Below, one piece after another: positions 8,232 through 17,820 of a DNA stretch of 57,938 bases (position 1 is the first letter of the stretch; each line of letters begins with the position of its first letter). Both the position numbers and the translations under genes were made by a program. This stretch comes from Bifidobacteriaceae bacterium UBA2724 (GTDB lineage: Bacteria; Actinomycetota; Actinomycetes; Actinomycetales; Bifidobacteriaceae), in contig DEKK01000010.1 of the NCBI GenBank assembly GCA_002353815.1, positions 1 to 57,938 of the forward strand, read 5' to 3'. The notes below the pieces were generated by a model, which ran no database searches, was not told the DNA's origin, and worked only from the letters and a program-made list of their open reading frames with translations.

Positions 8232-9440
8232 ATGGCAGACGATTTCGATTCGTTTTTCGACGACGAGCATTTCGACACCGTGGCAGATGACGCCAAGGCC
8301 AAGCCCGTCGAGGCTCCGGTGAAAAGCCGTCGCGAATTGCGCGAACGCCGGCGCCGCAATCGGTCGAAGCGGCAAAAGCGCATCATTTTCACCGCCGTCT
8401 TCGTCGTGCTTGTGCTCATCGTCGTCGTCGGGGTGACCTCCGTGATGCACTCCCTGCGCGGCATCGCCGGCGGGAGTTCCTCCGCGAAGTCCACGGCCCA
8501 GTCGCTCGACTATTACGACGAGCAGGAGGGCGAAGAGGTCCAGTTCACCATCGAATCCGGCCAGGATGCCACGACGATCGCGGCGAATCTGGTGGCGCAG
8601 GACATCGTCAAGACCACCGACGGATTCCTCAACGCCGTGCGGGCCAAAAACGCCGAAAGCAAGCTCCAGCCCGGCGTCTTCACGCTTCACAAGCACATGA
8701 GTTCCTCCAGCGTCATCGATATCCTCACCGATACCTCCGCGGCGCAGGGGATCCTCGAGGTGAAATCCGGCGAGCGCGTCTCCGATGTCATCAGCGCCGC
8801 AGCGGCGGCCTCGGGAATCGCCGAATCCGAATTCCAGGCCATCATCGACGCCGGCGGCTCGTCAATCCTGCCCGAGGAAGCGGGCGGCAGCTACGAAGGA
8901 TGGTTCGAGCCGGGCAGCTACAACGTGTCGGATTCGTCGACCACGGCCGAATCCATCATCCGCCAGCTGGTCGAGGCCCGCATCGCCAAGCTCGAGAAGC
9001 TGGGCGTGGCCGAGGGACAGCGCGAGCGCATCCTCAACATCGCGTCGATCATCGAAGGCGAGGTGTTCCAGGACGAATACCGGGGCAAGGTGTCGCGCGT
9101 CATATACAACCGCCTCGACAAGAACATGCCGCTCGGCATGGACTCCGTCGTGGCCTACGGCAACAACGTGACCTCGTCGCAGCTGACCAACGACATGCTC
9201 AACGATTCCAGCAACCCATACAACGACCGCATCAACACGGGGCTTCCCCCGACGCCGATTGGCATCGCGGGCGACGCGTCGATCCAGGCCGCCATGAACC
9301 CCGAGGACGGCGACTGGCTGTTCTTCTGCACCGTCAACCTGGAGACCGGCGAGACGAAGTTCACGGCGAGCGAGGACGAGTTCTACCAGTTCCGTGACGA
9401 ATACAAGCAGTGGCTGGCCGCCAACGGCCTCGATGGCTGA
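8232..9440 (+). CDS. mltG: endolytic murein transglycosylase MltG
   Basis: This 402-residue protein has a short acidic then strongly basic cytoplasmic N-terminus (RRELRERRRRNRSKRQKR), one membrane helix (about residues 49–70) and an extracytoplasmic YceG/MltG domain. The catalytic glutamate is in ASIIEGEV (E275), and the family's C-terminal NTGLPPTPIG motif is present. MltG cleaves nascent glycan strands and sets their length. It lies 24 bases after ruvX with ribosome site AAGGAGAG, and is followed by a hairpin that separates it from aroC. In many actinobacteria aroE comes next; here it does not. Confidence 0.93.
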   Translation: MADDFDSFFDDEHFDTVADDAKAKPVEAPVKSRRELRERRRRNRSKRQKRIIFTAVFVVLVLIVVVGVTSVMHSLRGIAGGSSSAKSTAQSLDYYDEQEGEEVQFTIESGQDATTIAANLVAQDIVKTTDGFLNAVRAKNAESKLQPGVFTLHKHMSSSSVIDILTDTSAAQGILEVKSGERVSDVISAAAAASGIAESEFQAIIDAGGSSILPEEAGGSYEGWFEPGSYNVSDSSTTAESIIRQLVEARIAKLEKLGVAEGQRERILNIASIIEGEVFQDEYRGKVSRVIYNRLDKNMPLGMDSVVAYGNNVTSSQLTNDMLNDSSNPYNDRINTGLPPTPIGIAGDASIQAAMNPEDGDWLFFCTVNLETGETKFTASEDEFYQFRDEYKQWLAANGLDG

Positions 9441-9454
9441 TTGCCACGCCCTGC

Positions 9455-9482
9455 GACCGCCCTGCGCGCGCCGGGCGGTCTT
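9455..9482 (+). terminator. hairpin after mltG
   Basis: GACCGCCC (9455–9462) pairs with GGGCGGTC (9473–9480), followed by only TT. It is a plausible but weak terminator because no T-run follows. Confidence 0.5.
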
Positions 9483-9490
9483 GAACAATG

Positions 9491-9528
9491 AACGCCGCGC
9501 GCCGAATGGCCGCGGCGTTCCGTATGAT
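9491..9528 (+). promoter_or_regulatory. hairpin and -10 box upstream of aroC
   Basis: AACGCCGCG (9491–9499) pairs perfectly with CGCGGCGTT (9511–9519). It is directly followed by TATGAT (9523–9528), which resembles the -10 boxes seen before rpsD and rplY. The hairpin may be a second terminator or an operator over the -35 zone; the sequence does not decide. Confidence 0.45.
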
Positions 9529-9605
9529 GGACGTTCAGTGACAGGCATCCGCCGCATGGCAGGCGCAATGGCGGATTTGACGATGACGGATACGAAGGAG
9601 TGACA

Positions 9606-10799
9606 ATGTTGCGTTGGCAGACCGCGGGGGAATCCCACGGAGAGGCACTGGTTGCGATGATCGAAGGACTGCCGTCCGGCGTCGAGGTGCGTTCCGACGA
9701 CATCCGCGCGGCATTGGCGCGCCGGCGTCTGGGGTACGGCCGCGGTGCGCGCATGAAATTCGAACAGGACCAGGTGCGCATGCTGTGCGGCGTGCGCCAC
9801 GGCAAGACGCTGGGCTCGCCCGTCGCCATCGAAATCGGCAACACCGAATGGCCCAAGTGGACGCAGGTGATGAGCGCCGACCCGTTGCCCGAGGGCGTCG
9901 AGCTGCCCCGAGAAGGACGCAACGCCCCGCTGTCCCGGCCCCGTCCCGGCCATGCCGACCTGACCGGCATGCGCAAGTACGGTTTCGATGATTCCCGTCC
10001 CGTGCTCGAACGTTCGTCGGCTCGCGAGACCGCGTCGCGCGTCGCCTTGGGCGCCGTTGCCGCGAAGTTCCTCGAGCAGGCGCTGGGGATCCGCACCATC
10101 GCCCATGTCGTGGCGCTCGGGGGAGTGCATGACGACGCATCGCTGCCCCTGCCGACGCCGGACGACCTCGACGCGCTCGACGCATCGCCCACCCGCACGC
10201 TCGACAAAACCGCCGAAAAGGCCATGATGGAGCGCATCGACCAGGCCAAGGCCGACGGCGACACGCTGGGTGGCGTCGTCGAGGTCATCGCTTACGGCGT
10301 GCCCGCCGGGCTCGGTACGTATGTGGAATCCGACCGCAGGCTCGACGCGGCGCTCGCCTCGGCCGTCATGGGCATCCAGGCCATCAAGGGCGTGGAGATC
10401 GGTGATGGGTTCCTCGAGGCTGAACGCCCCGGCTCCCAGGCCCATGACGAAATCGTGACCGGTGACGACGGCACCATCGAGCGCGTCAGCAACCGCGCAG
10501 GCGGCATCGAAGGCGGCATGTCGAACGGCGAGCCGATCCGCGTGCGCGCCGCCATGAAGCCCATACCGTCGCTGCCCCGCGCGCTGCGCACCGTCGACGT
10601 GCTCACCGGCGAGGCCGCCACGGCCATCAACCAGCGTTCCGACGCCACGGCGGTGCCGGCGGCAGCCGTGGTCGCCGAGGCCATGGTGCGCCTGACGCTG
10701 GCGCAATACGCGCTTGAGAAGTTCGGCGGCGACAGCGTGGCCGAGGTGTCGCGCAACGCCCGCAACTACGTGGCCTCCTGGCCCGAGCACATGCGCTGA
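9606..10799 (+). CDS. aroC: chorismate synthase
   Basis: This 397-residue enzyme makes chorismate from 5-enolpyruvylshikimate-3-phosphate using reduced FMN. Family signatures are present: GESHGEALVAMIEG near the start, the SRPRPGHADL block, and ERSSARETASRVALGAVA. The start is ATG 9606, 5 bases after GAAGGAG; an in-frame GTG at 9600 overlaps the ribosome site and is unlikely. It leads the aroC–aroKB–aroQ group, all on the same strand, with aroKB starting 8 bases later. Confidence 0.96.
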   Translation: MLRWQTAGESHGEALVAMIEGLPSGVEVRSDDIRAALARRRLGYGRGARMKFEQDQVRMLCGVRHGKTLGSPVAIEIGNTEWPKWTQVMSADPLPEGVELPREGRNAPLSRPRPGHADLTGMRKYGFDDSRPVLERSSARETASRVALGAVAAKFLEQALGIRTIAHVVALGGVHDDASLPLPTPDDLDALDASPTRTLDKTAEKAMMERIDQAKADGDTLGGVVEVIAYGVPAGLGTYVESDRRLDAALASAVMGIQAIKGVEIGDGFLEAERPGSQAHDEIVTGDDGTIERVSNRAGGIEGGMSNGEPIRVRAAMKPIPSLPRALRTVDVLTGEAATAINQRSDATAVPAAAVVAEAMVRLTLAQYALEKFGGDSVAEVSRNARNYVASWPEHMR

Positions 10800-10807
10800 G
10801 GCGAGAC

Positions 10808-12526
10808 ATGGTCAACCATCGCAGGACACATCGCTCGCGCCGGCCCACAGGACGACGGCACGCCGTGGCACGCCGCGCATCCCAGCCTGTGCTACTCCAC
10901 GACGGCGCCACGCCCCGCGTGGTGTTCATCGGCATGCCCGGGGCGGGCAAGACCCGCATCGGCACCGAGGTCGCCGCCAAGACAGGATACGGATTCATCG
11001 ACACCGACGACGAGATCGAACGTCGCGAGCACATGACGGTCTCTCAGATCTTCGCCGAAAAAGGCGAACCGGAGTTCCGGCGCATCGAGAACCGCGTCAT
11101 CGAGGAGCTCCTGCATTCCTTCGGGGGAGTGCTCTCGCTCGGCGGGGGCTCGCCCATGCATCCCGACACACGGCAGGCGCTCATCGACTATGTGCACGAC
11201 GGTGGCACCATCGTGTATCTGCGGGCCGACCCCGAGGAGGCGATGGTGCGTTCCCAGCACGGCGGCAACAGGCCGTTGCTGGCGAGCAACGCACGCGAGA
11301 AATGGATGTCGCTGTATGAGCAGCGCGACCCGGTGTATTCACGCATCGCCACGGTTGTCGTCGCGACCCGTGGCAAAACACCAGCAAAGGCGGCGAAAGC
11401 GGTTATGGAAGGTATGAACGAACGCATTGTGCATGTGACCGGCAGCGGCATCGAGCCCTATGATGTGCGCATCGGACGCAACGTGATCACCCATCTGCCA
11501 GAGGTCCTCGGCGAGGCCCCGGTGCGCGTGGCGCTGATCCACACGAGCACCGTGCAGAGGCATTCCGACAAGGCGCGCACGATCCTGCGCCGTGCCGGAT
11601 ACACCGTGAGCGACATCACGATCCCCGACGCCGAGATGGGCAAGACCATCGAGGTCGCCAACGGCATCTGGAAGCGCCTGGGCGACGAAGGCTTCACCCG
11701 CTCCGACGCCATCGTGGGTCTGGGCGGCGGCGCCTGCACCGACCTGGCCGGATTCGTCGCCGCCACGTGGATGCGCGGCATCCGGTATGTCAACTGCCCC
11801 ACGTCGCTGCTTGCCATGGTCGACGCCTCCACCGGCGGCAAGACCGGCATCAACACCGAGCAAGGCAAGAACCTCGTCGGCAGCTTCTACACGCCCGCCG
11901 GCGTGCTTGCGGACCTCGACGCCCTCTCCACGCTGCCCAACGACATCTTCGTCGAAGGACTGGGGGAGGTCGCCAAGTCCGGGTTCATCCGCGACCCCAA
12001 GATCCTCGACATCCTCGAGGCCAACGCCGAGCGGCTCCGTGACTTCGACTGCACCGACGTCCCCGAGGACCTGATGGCGGTGATCTCAGAGCTCATCGAA
12101 CGCACCGTGACCGTCAAGGCGTACCACGTCAGCAGCGACCTCAAGGAGAAGGGCCTGCGCGAATTCCTCAACTACGGGCATACGCTGGCCCACGCCATCG
12201 AGAAGCTCGAACACTTCCGCTGGCGCCACGGGCAGGCGGTCGCCGTGGGCATGGTCTTCGCGGCCGAACTGTCGCACATCACCGGGCACATCGACTCCCG
12301 CCTGGTCGACTACCACCGCAGCCTGCTGTCGAGCCTGGGGCTGCGCACCAGCTGGAACGGCGGCACCTTCGACGAGGTCGTGGCGCTCATGCACCGCGAC
12401 AAGAAGGCGCGCGGCAACACGCTGCGTTTTGTGATCCTCGAGTCCATCGGACATCCGATCCATCTCGACGGCCCCGACATCGAAGACGTCCACGAGGCGT
12501 TCCGCAGGGTCAGCGGCACTCTCTGA
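10808..12526 (+). CDS. aroKB: bifunctional shikimate kinase / 3-dehydroquinate synthase
   Basis: This 572-residue protein fuses two shikimate-pathway enzymes. Residues about 35–200 are shikimate kinase, with Walker A GMPGAGKT at 42–49 and the LGGGSP substrate-binding stretch. Residues about 210–572 are NAD-dependent 3-dehydroquinate synthase, with GLGGGACTDLAGF near 304, SLLAMVDASTGGKTG, EVAKSGF and NYGHTLAHAIE carrying metal ligands. Both halves look catalytically intact. The fusion is, to my knowledge, usual in bifidobacteria. The first 30 residues are Arg-rich and may not be conserved. Confidence 0.95.
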   Translation: MVNHRRTHRSRRPTGRRHAVARRASQPVLLHDGATPRVVFIGMPGAGKTRIGTEVAAKTGYGFIDTDDEIERREHMTVSQIFAEKGEPEFRRIENRVIEELLHSFGGVLSLGGGSPMHPDTRQALIDYVHDGGTIVYLRADPEEAMVRSQHGGNRPLLASNAREKWMSLYEQRDPVYSRIATVVVATRGKTPAKAAKAVMEGMNERIVHVTGSGIEPYDVRIGRNVITHLPEVLGEAPVRVALIHTSTVQRHSDKARTILRRAGYTVSDITIPDAEMGKTIEVANGIWKRLGDEGFTRSDAIVGLGGGACTDLAGFVAATWMRGIRYVNCPTSLLAMVDASTGGKTGINTEQGKNLVGSFYTPAGVLADLDALSTLPNDIFVEGLGEVAKSGFIRDPKILDILEANAERLRDFDCTDVPEDLMAVISELIERTVTVKAYHVSSDLKEKGLREFLNYGHTLAHAIEKLEHFRWRHGQAVAVGMVFAAELSHITGHIDSRLVDYHRSLLSSLGLRTSWNGGTFDEVVALMHRDKKARGNTLRFVILESIGHPIHLDGPDIEDVHEAFRRVSGTL

Positions 12527-12650
12527 GACGCCGCGCATCGCCGAGCAATCGCATAGTATGGGCATGGCGCGCGTCATACGGTGACGACGGACAGGCGCCA
12601 CGGACGCCATGCACAGAATAGGCCGCGTCGCCGCGGCGAAGGAGCACACC

Positions 12651-13148
12651 ATGACAATGACGAACACACCGAATATGTATGCGAATCCGCGCATCCTCAT
12701 CGTCAACGGCCCCAATCTGGGTCGCCTTGGCGTGCGCGAACCCGAAGTCTACGGGCACCAGGACATGCAGCAGCTGCGCCAGATGTGCGTCATCTGGGCG
12801 CGCGAGGAAGGATACGAGGTCGACGTGCGCCAGAGCGACGACGAGGCCGAGGTGATTCACTGGATGCACCAGGCCGTGGACCGCCGCCAACCCGTGGTGC
12901 TCAACCCCGCCGCCTTCACGCATTACAGCTACGGTCTGCGCGACGCCGCCGTGCAGGTGACCGACGCCGGTCTGCCGCTCATCGAGGTGCATATCTCGAA
13001 TCCCGCGGGACGCGAGGCCTTCCGTCGCTATTCCGTGATTTCCCCCATCGCCACGGCGACCATCGCCGGCATGGGATTCTACGGGTACAAGCTCGCCATC
13101 GAATCCATCGCCGCCATCGCGCACGCCTCCCAGCAGAAAGTCGCATAG
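12651..13148 (+). CDS. aroQ: type II 3-dehydroquinate dehydratase
   Basis: This 165-residue enzyme converts 3-dehydroquinate to 3-dehydroshikimate. The family signature appears as NGPNLGRLGVREPEVYG, where most members have NL-N-x-LG, so the first loop carries a Gly in place of the usual Asn. The catalytic Tyr (YG), the NPAAFTH histidine and EVHISNP region are kept. GAAGGAG precedes the ATG at 12651; an upstream in-frame ATG at 12609 lacks such a site. A 124-base gap separates it from aroKB, with a possible TAGTAT -10 box near 12554. Confidence 0.92.
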   Translation: MTMTNTPNMYANPRILIVNGPNLGRLGVREPEVYGHQDMQQLRQMCVIWAREEGYEVDVRQSDDEAEVIHWMHQAVDRRQPVVLNPAAFTHYSYGLRDAAVQVTDAGLPLIEVHISNPAGREAFRRYSVISPIATATIAGMGFYGYKLAIESIAAIAHASQQKVA

Positions 13149-13330
13149 CCGCGCCCCGTGGCGCTTTCCGGGAGCCCCGGGCGGACCGTGTCCCGCGGGG
13201 CGCCTCCCACGGGTCATTCGGCGCCCGTCCGGGTGCCGTCACAGGCATACCCCGCCCCATGACACGCCGACATGCCCGCACCGTACGCCACACGCGTGCG
13301 ATGCGGGCGTGTGAAGTCGTTCTCGACTGT

Positions 13331-13336
13331 TACTAT
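13331..13336 (+). promoter_or_regulatory. -10 box TACTAT of pyrG, leaderless or nearly so
   Basis: TACTAT ends 8 bases before the pyrG ATG at 13345, leaving no room for a conventional ribosome site. The start context TTCCATGG contains none. Confidence 0.55.
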
Positions 13337-13344
13337 GAAGTTCC

Positions 13345-15030
13345 ATGGTCAATGAACATGGAATCTCGCAGGAACACATCACAAAGCACATTTTCGTCAC
13401 TGGTGGTGTCGTGTCTTCCCTTGGCAAGGGCCTGACCGCATCCTCCCTTGGGCGCCTTCTTCGCAGCCGTGGCCTCCGCGTCCTTCAGCAGAAACTCGAT
13501 CCCTACATCAACGTCGATCCCGGTACCATGAACCCCTTCCAGCACGGCGAGGTCTACGTGACCGAGGACGGCGCCGAGACCGATCTTGACATCGGCCATT
13601 ACGAGCGCTTCCTCGACGTCCCGCTGTCGCAGAAGGCGAACGTGACGACCGGCCAGATCTACCAGTCCGTGCTTCGCAAGGAGCGCGCCGGCGAATACCT
13701 CGGCCAGTGCGTGCAGGTGATCCCGCACATCACGAACGAGATCAAGAGCCGCATGCGCGCCCAGGCTTCCGACAAGGTCGATGTCATCATCACCGAGATC
13801 GGCGGCACCGTGGGCGACATCGAGTCCCAGCCGTTCCTCGAGGCCGCACGCGAGGTGCGCCGCGAGCTGGGCGAGAAGAACTGCATGTTCGTGCATGTCT
13901 CCCTCGTCCCGTACATCGCCTCCGCCCATGAGCTCAAGACGAAGCCCACCCAGCATTCCGTGATGAGCCTGCGCCAGCTCGGAATCCGCCCCGATGCGCT
14001 CGTCCTGCGCTCCGACCGTCCGCTTGGCAAGGGCATCAAGGACAAGATCTCGCTCATGTGCGACGTCGACGAAGAGGCCGTCGTCAACTGCATCGACGCG
14101 CAGTCCATCTACGACATCCCCAAGATCCTCTTCGACGAGGGCCTCGACGCATATGTGGTGCGCAAGCTCGAGCTTCCGTTCCATGACGTGGACTGGGCCG
14201 AGTGGTCCGACCTGCTCGAACGCGTGCACCATCCCAAGGAGGAAGTCTCCATCGCCATCGTCGGCAAGTACATCGACCTGCCCGACGCGTACCTGTCCGT
14301 CACCGAGGCCCTCAAGGCCGGTGGCTTCGGCAACTGGGCCAAGGTCAACGTGCTGTGGATCCCGGCTGATTCCTGCGCCACCATGGAGGGTGCGGAGCGC
14401 GAGCTGGGCAACGTCGACGGCATCGTGATCCCCGGCGGATTCGGCATCCGTGGCATCGAGGGCAAGCTCGGCGCACTCCGCTGGGCCCGTGAGAAGAAGG
14501 TGCCCGCCCTCGGCCTGTGCCTCGGCCTGCAGTCCATGGTCATCGAATACGCCCGAGACGTACTCGGCATCGAGGACGCCAACTCCACCGAGTTCGACCC
14601 GGATTGCGAGCATCCCGTCATCGCCACCATGGAAGAGCAGAAGAAGTACGTCGAGCAGGGCGGCGACCTCGGCCACACGATGCGCCTCGGCGCGTATCCC
14701 GCCGTTCTCAAGGAAGGCTCCGTCGTCGCCGGCCTTTACGGCACCACCAACGTGAGCGAACGCCACCGCCATCGCTATGAGGTGAACGTGGACTACCGCG
14801 ACCGCCTCGAGCAGGCAGGTCTCGTCGTTTCGGGCACCAGCCCCGATGGCGAGCTCACCGAGTTCGTCGAACTGCCGAAGGACGTGCATCCGTTCTATGT
14901 GGGCACGCAGGCGCATCCTGAGTTCAAGAGCCGCCCGACCAAGCCGCATCCGCTGTTCAAGGGCCTCGTGTCCGCGGCGCTTGGCCACAAGCACCAGCGC
15001 GAGGAACAGGAGGCCGTTCCGCAGGAGTGA
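13345..15030 (+). CDS. pyrG: CTP synthase
   Basis: This 561-residue enzyme aminates UTP to CTP using glutamine. The N-terminal synthetase domain begins HIFVTGGVVSSLGKG (P-loop) and includes the TEIGGTVGDIES block. The C-terminal class I glutamine amidotransferase domain has its nucleophile in GLCLGLQ (C392) and the catalytic HPE in QAHPEFKSRP. Length is normal. The transcript appears leaderless and ends in a very strong terminator 33 bases after the stop, so it is monocistronic. Confidence 0.97.
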   Translation: MVNEHGISQEHITKHIFVTGGVVSSLGKGLTASSLGRLLRSRGLRVLQQKLDPYINVDPGTMNPFQHGEVYVTEDGAETDLDIGHYERFLDVPLSQKANVTTGQIYQSVLRKERAGEYLGQCVQVIPHITNEIKSRMRAQASDKVDVIITEIGGTVGDIESQPFLEAAREVRRELGEKNCMFVHVSLVPYIASAHELKTKPTQHSVMSLRQLGIRPDALVLRSDRPLGKGIKDKISLMCDVDEEAVVNCIDAQSIYDIPKILFDEGLDAYVVRKLELPFHDVDWAEWSDLLERVHHPKEEVSIAIVGKYIDLPDAYLSVTEALKAGGFGNWAKVNVLWIPADSCATMEGAERELGNVDGIVIPGGFGIRGIEGKLGALRWAREKKVPALGLCLGLQSMVIEYARDVLGIEDANSTEFDPDCEHPVIATMEEQKKYVEQGGDLGHTMRLGAYPAVLKEGSVVAGLYGTTNVSERHRHRYEVNVDYRDRLEQAGLVVSGTSPDGELTEFVELPKDVHPFYVGTQAHPEFKSRPTKPHPLFKGLVSAALGHKHQREEQEAVPQE

Positions 15031-15425
15031 CCTGGGTGCCCCGTGCCGGGCATGGTCTCCTTAAGGCGCACCGCCCGATCCGACAGGGTCCGGGCGGTGC
15101 GCCTTTTTGTCGCGGAAGCGGGCGGCGGAACCGAGCGGGTCAGAGGTGAGGCGGCTCACCGGAACGGAACGCCGCGATGTCTCTGCGGACGACGGTATGA
15201 CATGTGCTGCGGCGCATCGCCTATGGTTTTCGAAATGCGGGGAGGATGCATTGAAGTTTCCACACGGCGTCGTAGCATTGGTCGGTAACGTGTACCAAGG
15301 GCGTGTGCGATTCCGCCAGTGGAACCGCATGCGTTTCTTGCCGCAACAATCCGCATGGCACTTTCTTGCGGAGTGTAGTGTTGAAGAGAACTTACGATTA
15401 CGATTTCAAGGGGTGTACGGCACGT
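15031..15425. other. intergenic region, pyrG to L,D-transpeptidase
   Basis: Besides the pyrG terminator it holds a small hairpin (GGTGAG 15145–15150 with CTCACC 15155–15160). The transpeptidase frame is open back to 15303, but the sequence there looks non-coding. No promoter is clear. Confidence 0.5.
15063..15110 (+). terminator. strong terminator of pyrG
   Basis: AAGGCGCACCGCCCG (15063–15077) pairs perfectly over 15 bp with CGGGCGGTGCGCCTT (15091–15105), continuing into a T-run. Confidence 0.95.
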
Positions 15426-17459
15426 ATGAGTGACTTCTTTGGGCTTTCCGACGAAGAGGACACGCAGAATCCCGCCGATGCGAACGCAAACGACGGCGGA
15501 TTCGTGGCTGATGATGGAGCAGGGGTGGCCCGGGACGATGCCTCCGCGGCGTACGGGACGGATGCGCAGGATGCGCCGTCGTATGGTTCGGCGATGTGGC
15601 ACAGTCAGTCCGGCGTAGGGTTCCTCCCGAACGGTTCCGTCGATGAGTTCCCCGCCGGCGCCCCGGGGAACGCCGATTCCGCGCAAGGAGACGATTTCCG
15701 TTTCAACAGCGACGCAGTGACCCGCGCCGAGGGCTCTTTCGGATTCGATGCATCCGATGACGTGCCCGGAGCGAATCCCGATGCCGAGGAGACGAAGCAT
15801 CATACCCGCCCGATGAATCCCGTAGCGGGTGCGATGGATTCCGGCGGCCAGCTCGCCATGGCCTTCGACCAAGGGGACGCCACGTACGGTACCAACGACG
15901 CCAGGCCTGCCGATGCCACACGGGACGATGACGCGTCCGAAGCCGACGACGCCGGCTCCGGCAAAGGGGCGGCGACCGTGGCCAGGAAGAAACATCACGC
16001 CGGGCTGTGGATCCTGCTGGTGGTCATCGTGCTGCTCGCCGCCGCCTGCGCCTACGGCTACAACTATTTCCAGACCCGCGCGTTGCCTGGCGTTACGCTC
16101 CAGGGCGTGAGCATGCAGGGCAGGACCAAGCAGCAGATCGCCGACCAGATCAATCAGACGTTCGCCGACGCCACGACCACCGTGACGTACAACGACCAGT
16201 CCGTCGACATCACGCTTTCGGACCTCGGCTACAGTGTGGATGCCGATTCCATCGCCCAGCAGGTCATGGATGCGAAGCGCTCCGGCCCGTTCTTCAGCCG
16301 CTATCTGCCATCGGTCCCAGACAACGTCACCTTCGATATCGGCAGCGCCGACGATGCCGATCCCTCGAAGGTCGGAAGCGAGCTCAACGTGGCCTCGACG
16401 GCGCCTGTCGACGCGACCGTTGCGCTCAACGACGACAAGACGCAGTTCGTGACGACCCCCGCCCAGACCGGAACCGGCGTGAGCGTCGCCAACGCCGCCC
16501 GGGAGCTGCTTGACTTCATGCAGAGCCTCGGATCCAAGCAGCCCCAGAACGTCGAGCTGACCGTTTCCGACGTCCAGCCCTCCGTCACCGATGACATCGC
16601 AAGCTCCGCCGCAGACACCCTGAACGGACTCATCGCGAACCCCGTGACCATCAAGGGCGACGGCGGAGACGTCGCCACGCTCGGAGCCGACGCCATCGAC
16701 GCCGGCAAGACGATTCAGCCCGACACCACGGCGGCGCTGTCCGACGGACAGCAGCGCGTCGGCTATGTCGTGTTCGACGCCGCGGCGATCCAGAGCTACT
16801 ACGACAACAACATCAAGACCACTTTCCAGCCCACCGAAGAGGACCGCGACATCATCGTCAACAACGACGACGAGGTGCTGCAGACCAACAGCGAGGGCCA
16901 TCCGGGCGTCGTGGTCGCCGATGGCGGGGACGCCAACGTGGGCACGGACGCCGTGCAGTCCATCGTCGATGGCACGAAAGAGGTGACCATCGACGCGACG
17001 GTCACGCCGATGAAGGTCAACAAGACCAAGCGTCACGTGGTCGTCGACCTGTCCGACCGCTTGCTCTACGTCTATGAGAACGACCAGGTCATCAAGACCC
17101 TCCACGTGTATGTCGGCAGGGGCATCCAGGCGGATGGCTCGTGCTCGGGCAGCCTGTGCACGCCGACCGGCGACTTCAAGATCTGGTGGAAGCTTCCCGA
17201 ACAGAGGATGGTCGGTTCCGTCACCCTTCCGAACGGCACCAAGGAAACGTGGAACGCCCCTGGTGTCAGGTACATCAACTACTTCACCAAGTCGGGCTGC
17301 GCCATCCACCGTTCCGCGTCCTCGACGCCGCACACCGACGCCGACATCGCCACCAACACGTCGCTGCACTCCCACGGGTGCGTCGGCATCGGCTGGGACG
17401 TCGCCGAATGGTTCTACGGATGGTGTCTCTACAACGAGACGGTGCACATACAGCAATAG
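15426..17459 (+). CDS. membrane-anchored L,D-transpeptidase (YkuD) with peptidoglycan-binding-like domain
   Basis: This 677-residue protein cross-links peptidoglycan stems through L,D bonds. An acidic, disordered cytoplasmic region of about 190 residues precedes one membrane helix (about 193–215). A long extracytoplasmic region resembling the PG_binding_4 domain follows. The C-terminal YkuD domain has the catalytic signature AIHRS with H628 and HSHGCVGI with H650 and C652. I take ATG 15426 as start; an upstream GTG at 15378 has GGAG before it and would add 16 residues. It is flanked by terminators, so it is its own unit. The unusually long acidic N-terminus may be a regulatory or divisome-binding tail. 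Confidence 0.9.
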   Translation: MSDFFGLSDEEDTQNPADANANDGGFVADDGAGVARDDASAAYGTDAQDAPSYGSAMWHSQSGVGFLPNGSVDEFPAGAPGNADSAQGDDFRFNSDAVTRAEGSFGFDASDDVPGANPDAEETKHHTRPMNPVAGAMDSGGQLAMAFDQGDATYGTNDARPADATRDDDASEADDAGSGKGAATVARKKHHAGLWILLVVIVLLAAACAYGYNYFQTRALPGVTLQGVSMQGRTKQQIADQINQTFADATTTVTYNDQSVDITLSDLGYSVDADSIAQQVMDAKRSGPFFSRYLPSVPDNVTFDIGSADDADPSKVGSELNVASTAPVDATVALNDDKTQFVTTPAQTGTGVSVANAARELLDFMQSLGSKQPQNVELTVSDVQPSVTDDIASSAADTLNGLIANPVTIKGDGGDVATLGADAIDAGKTIQPDTTAALSDGQQRVGYVVFDAAAIQSYYDNNIKTTFQPTEEDRDIIVNNDDEVLQTNSEGHPGVVVADGGDANVGTDAVQSIVDGTKEVTIDATVTPMKVNKTKRHVVVDLSDRLLYVYENDQVIKTLHVYVGRGIQADGSCSGSLCTPTGDFKIWWKLPEQRMVGSVTLPNGTKETWNAPGVRYINYFTKSGCAIHRSASSTPHTDADIATNTSLHSHGCVGIGWDVAEWFYGWCLYNETVHIQQ

Positions 17460-17515
17460 CTGACGCTGAGCCGCGCGAAACGCCGTGGGCGGTCATGCGA
17501 TCCGCCTGCACACCA

Positions 17516-17547
17516 CAGGGTCCGGATGAAAACGTCCGGGCCCTGTT
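17516..17547 (+). terminator. terminator after L,D-transpeptidase
   Basis: CAGGGTCCGGA (17516–17526) pairs with TCCGGGCCCTG (17535–17545) with one G·T pair, loop TGAAAACG, followed by TTG. Confidence 0.65.
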
Positions 17548-17777
17548 GATATCCGGGGTGGCGATGCGGCATCCCGCACATCCGCTGCCCTGCGTCTGCC
17601 CTCGGCGTGTTCCGTCAGGCGCAGGGGACACGCCGTGCGGATCCCGGTGCCCCGGCGTGCATCGTCCCGGGACGAATCGAAAAGGATGCCCGAATATGAA
17701 AATTGCTTCTTCACAAGCCGCTCTCGAACTGTTAGGGTAGGCAATCAGTGACGAGCGGGGGACTATGACCCGCAACA

Positions 17778-17799
17778 GCCCGGCGCGCTGGCGCCGGGC
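17778..17799 (+). promoter_or_regulatory. stable hairpin in sufB 5' leader
   Basis: GCCCGGCGC (17778–17786) pairs perfectly with GCGCCGGGC (17791–17799) around a GCTG loop. It ends about 10 bases before the ribosome site AAGGAGG and is not followed by a T-run. It could influence sufB translation or mRNA stability. Confidence 0.45.
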
Positions 17800-17820
17800 G
17801 CGACAGGCAAGGAGGTGCAT

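Larger units (their letters stand above)
17460..17820. other. intergenic region before the suf operon
   Basis: It contains the transpeptidase terminator, a possible 14-codon micro-ORF (ATG 17697, MKIASSQAALELLG, stop 17739–17741) preceded by AAAAGGA, and the sufB leader hairpin. No sufR repressor gene is present. Confidence 0.5.
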
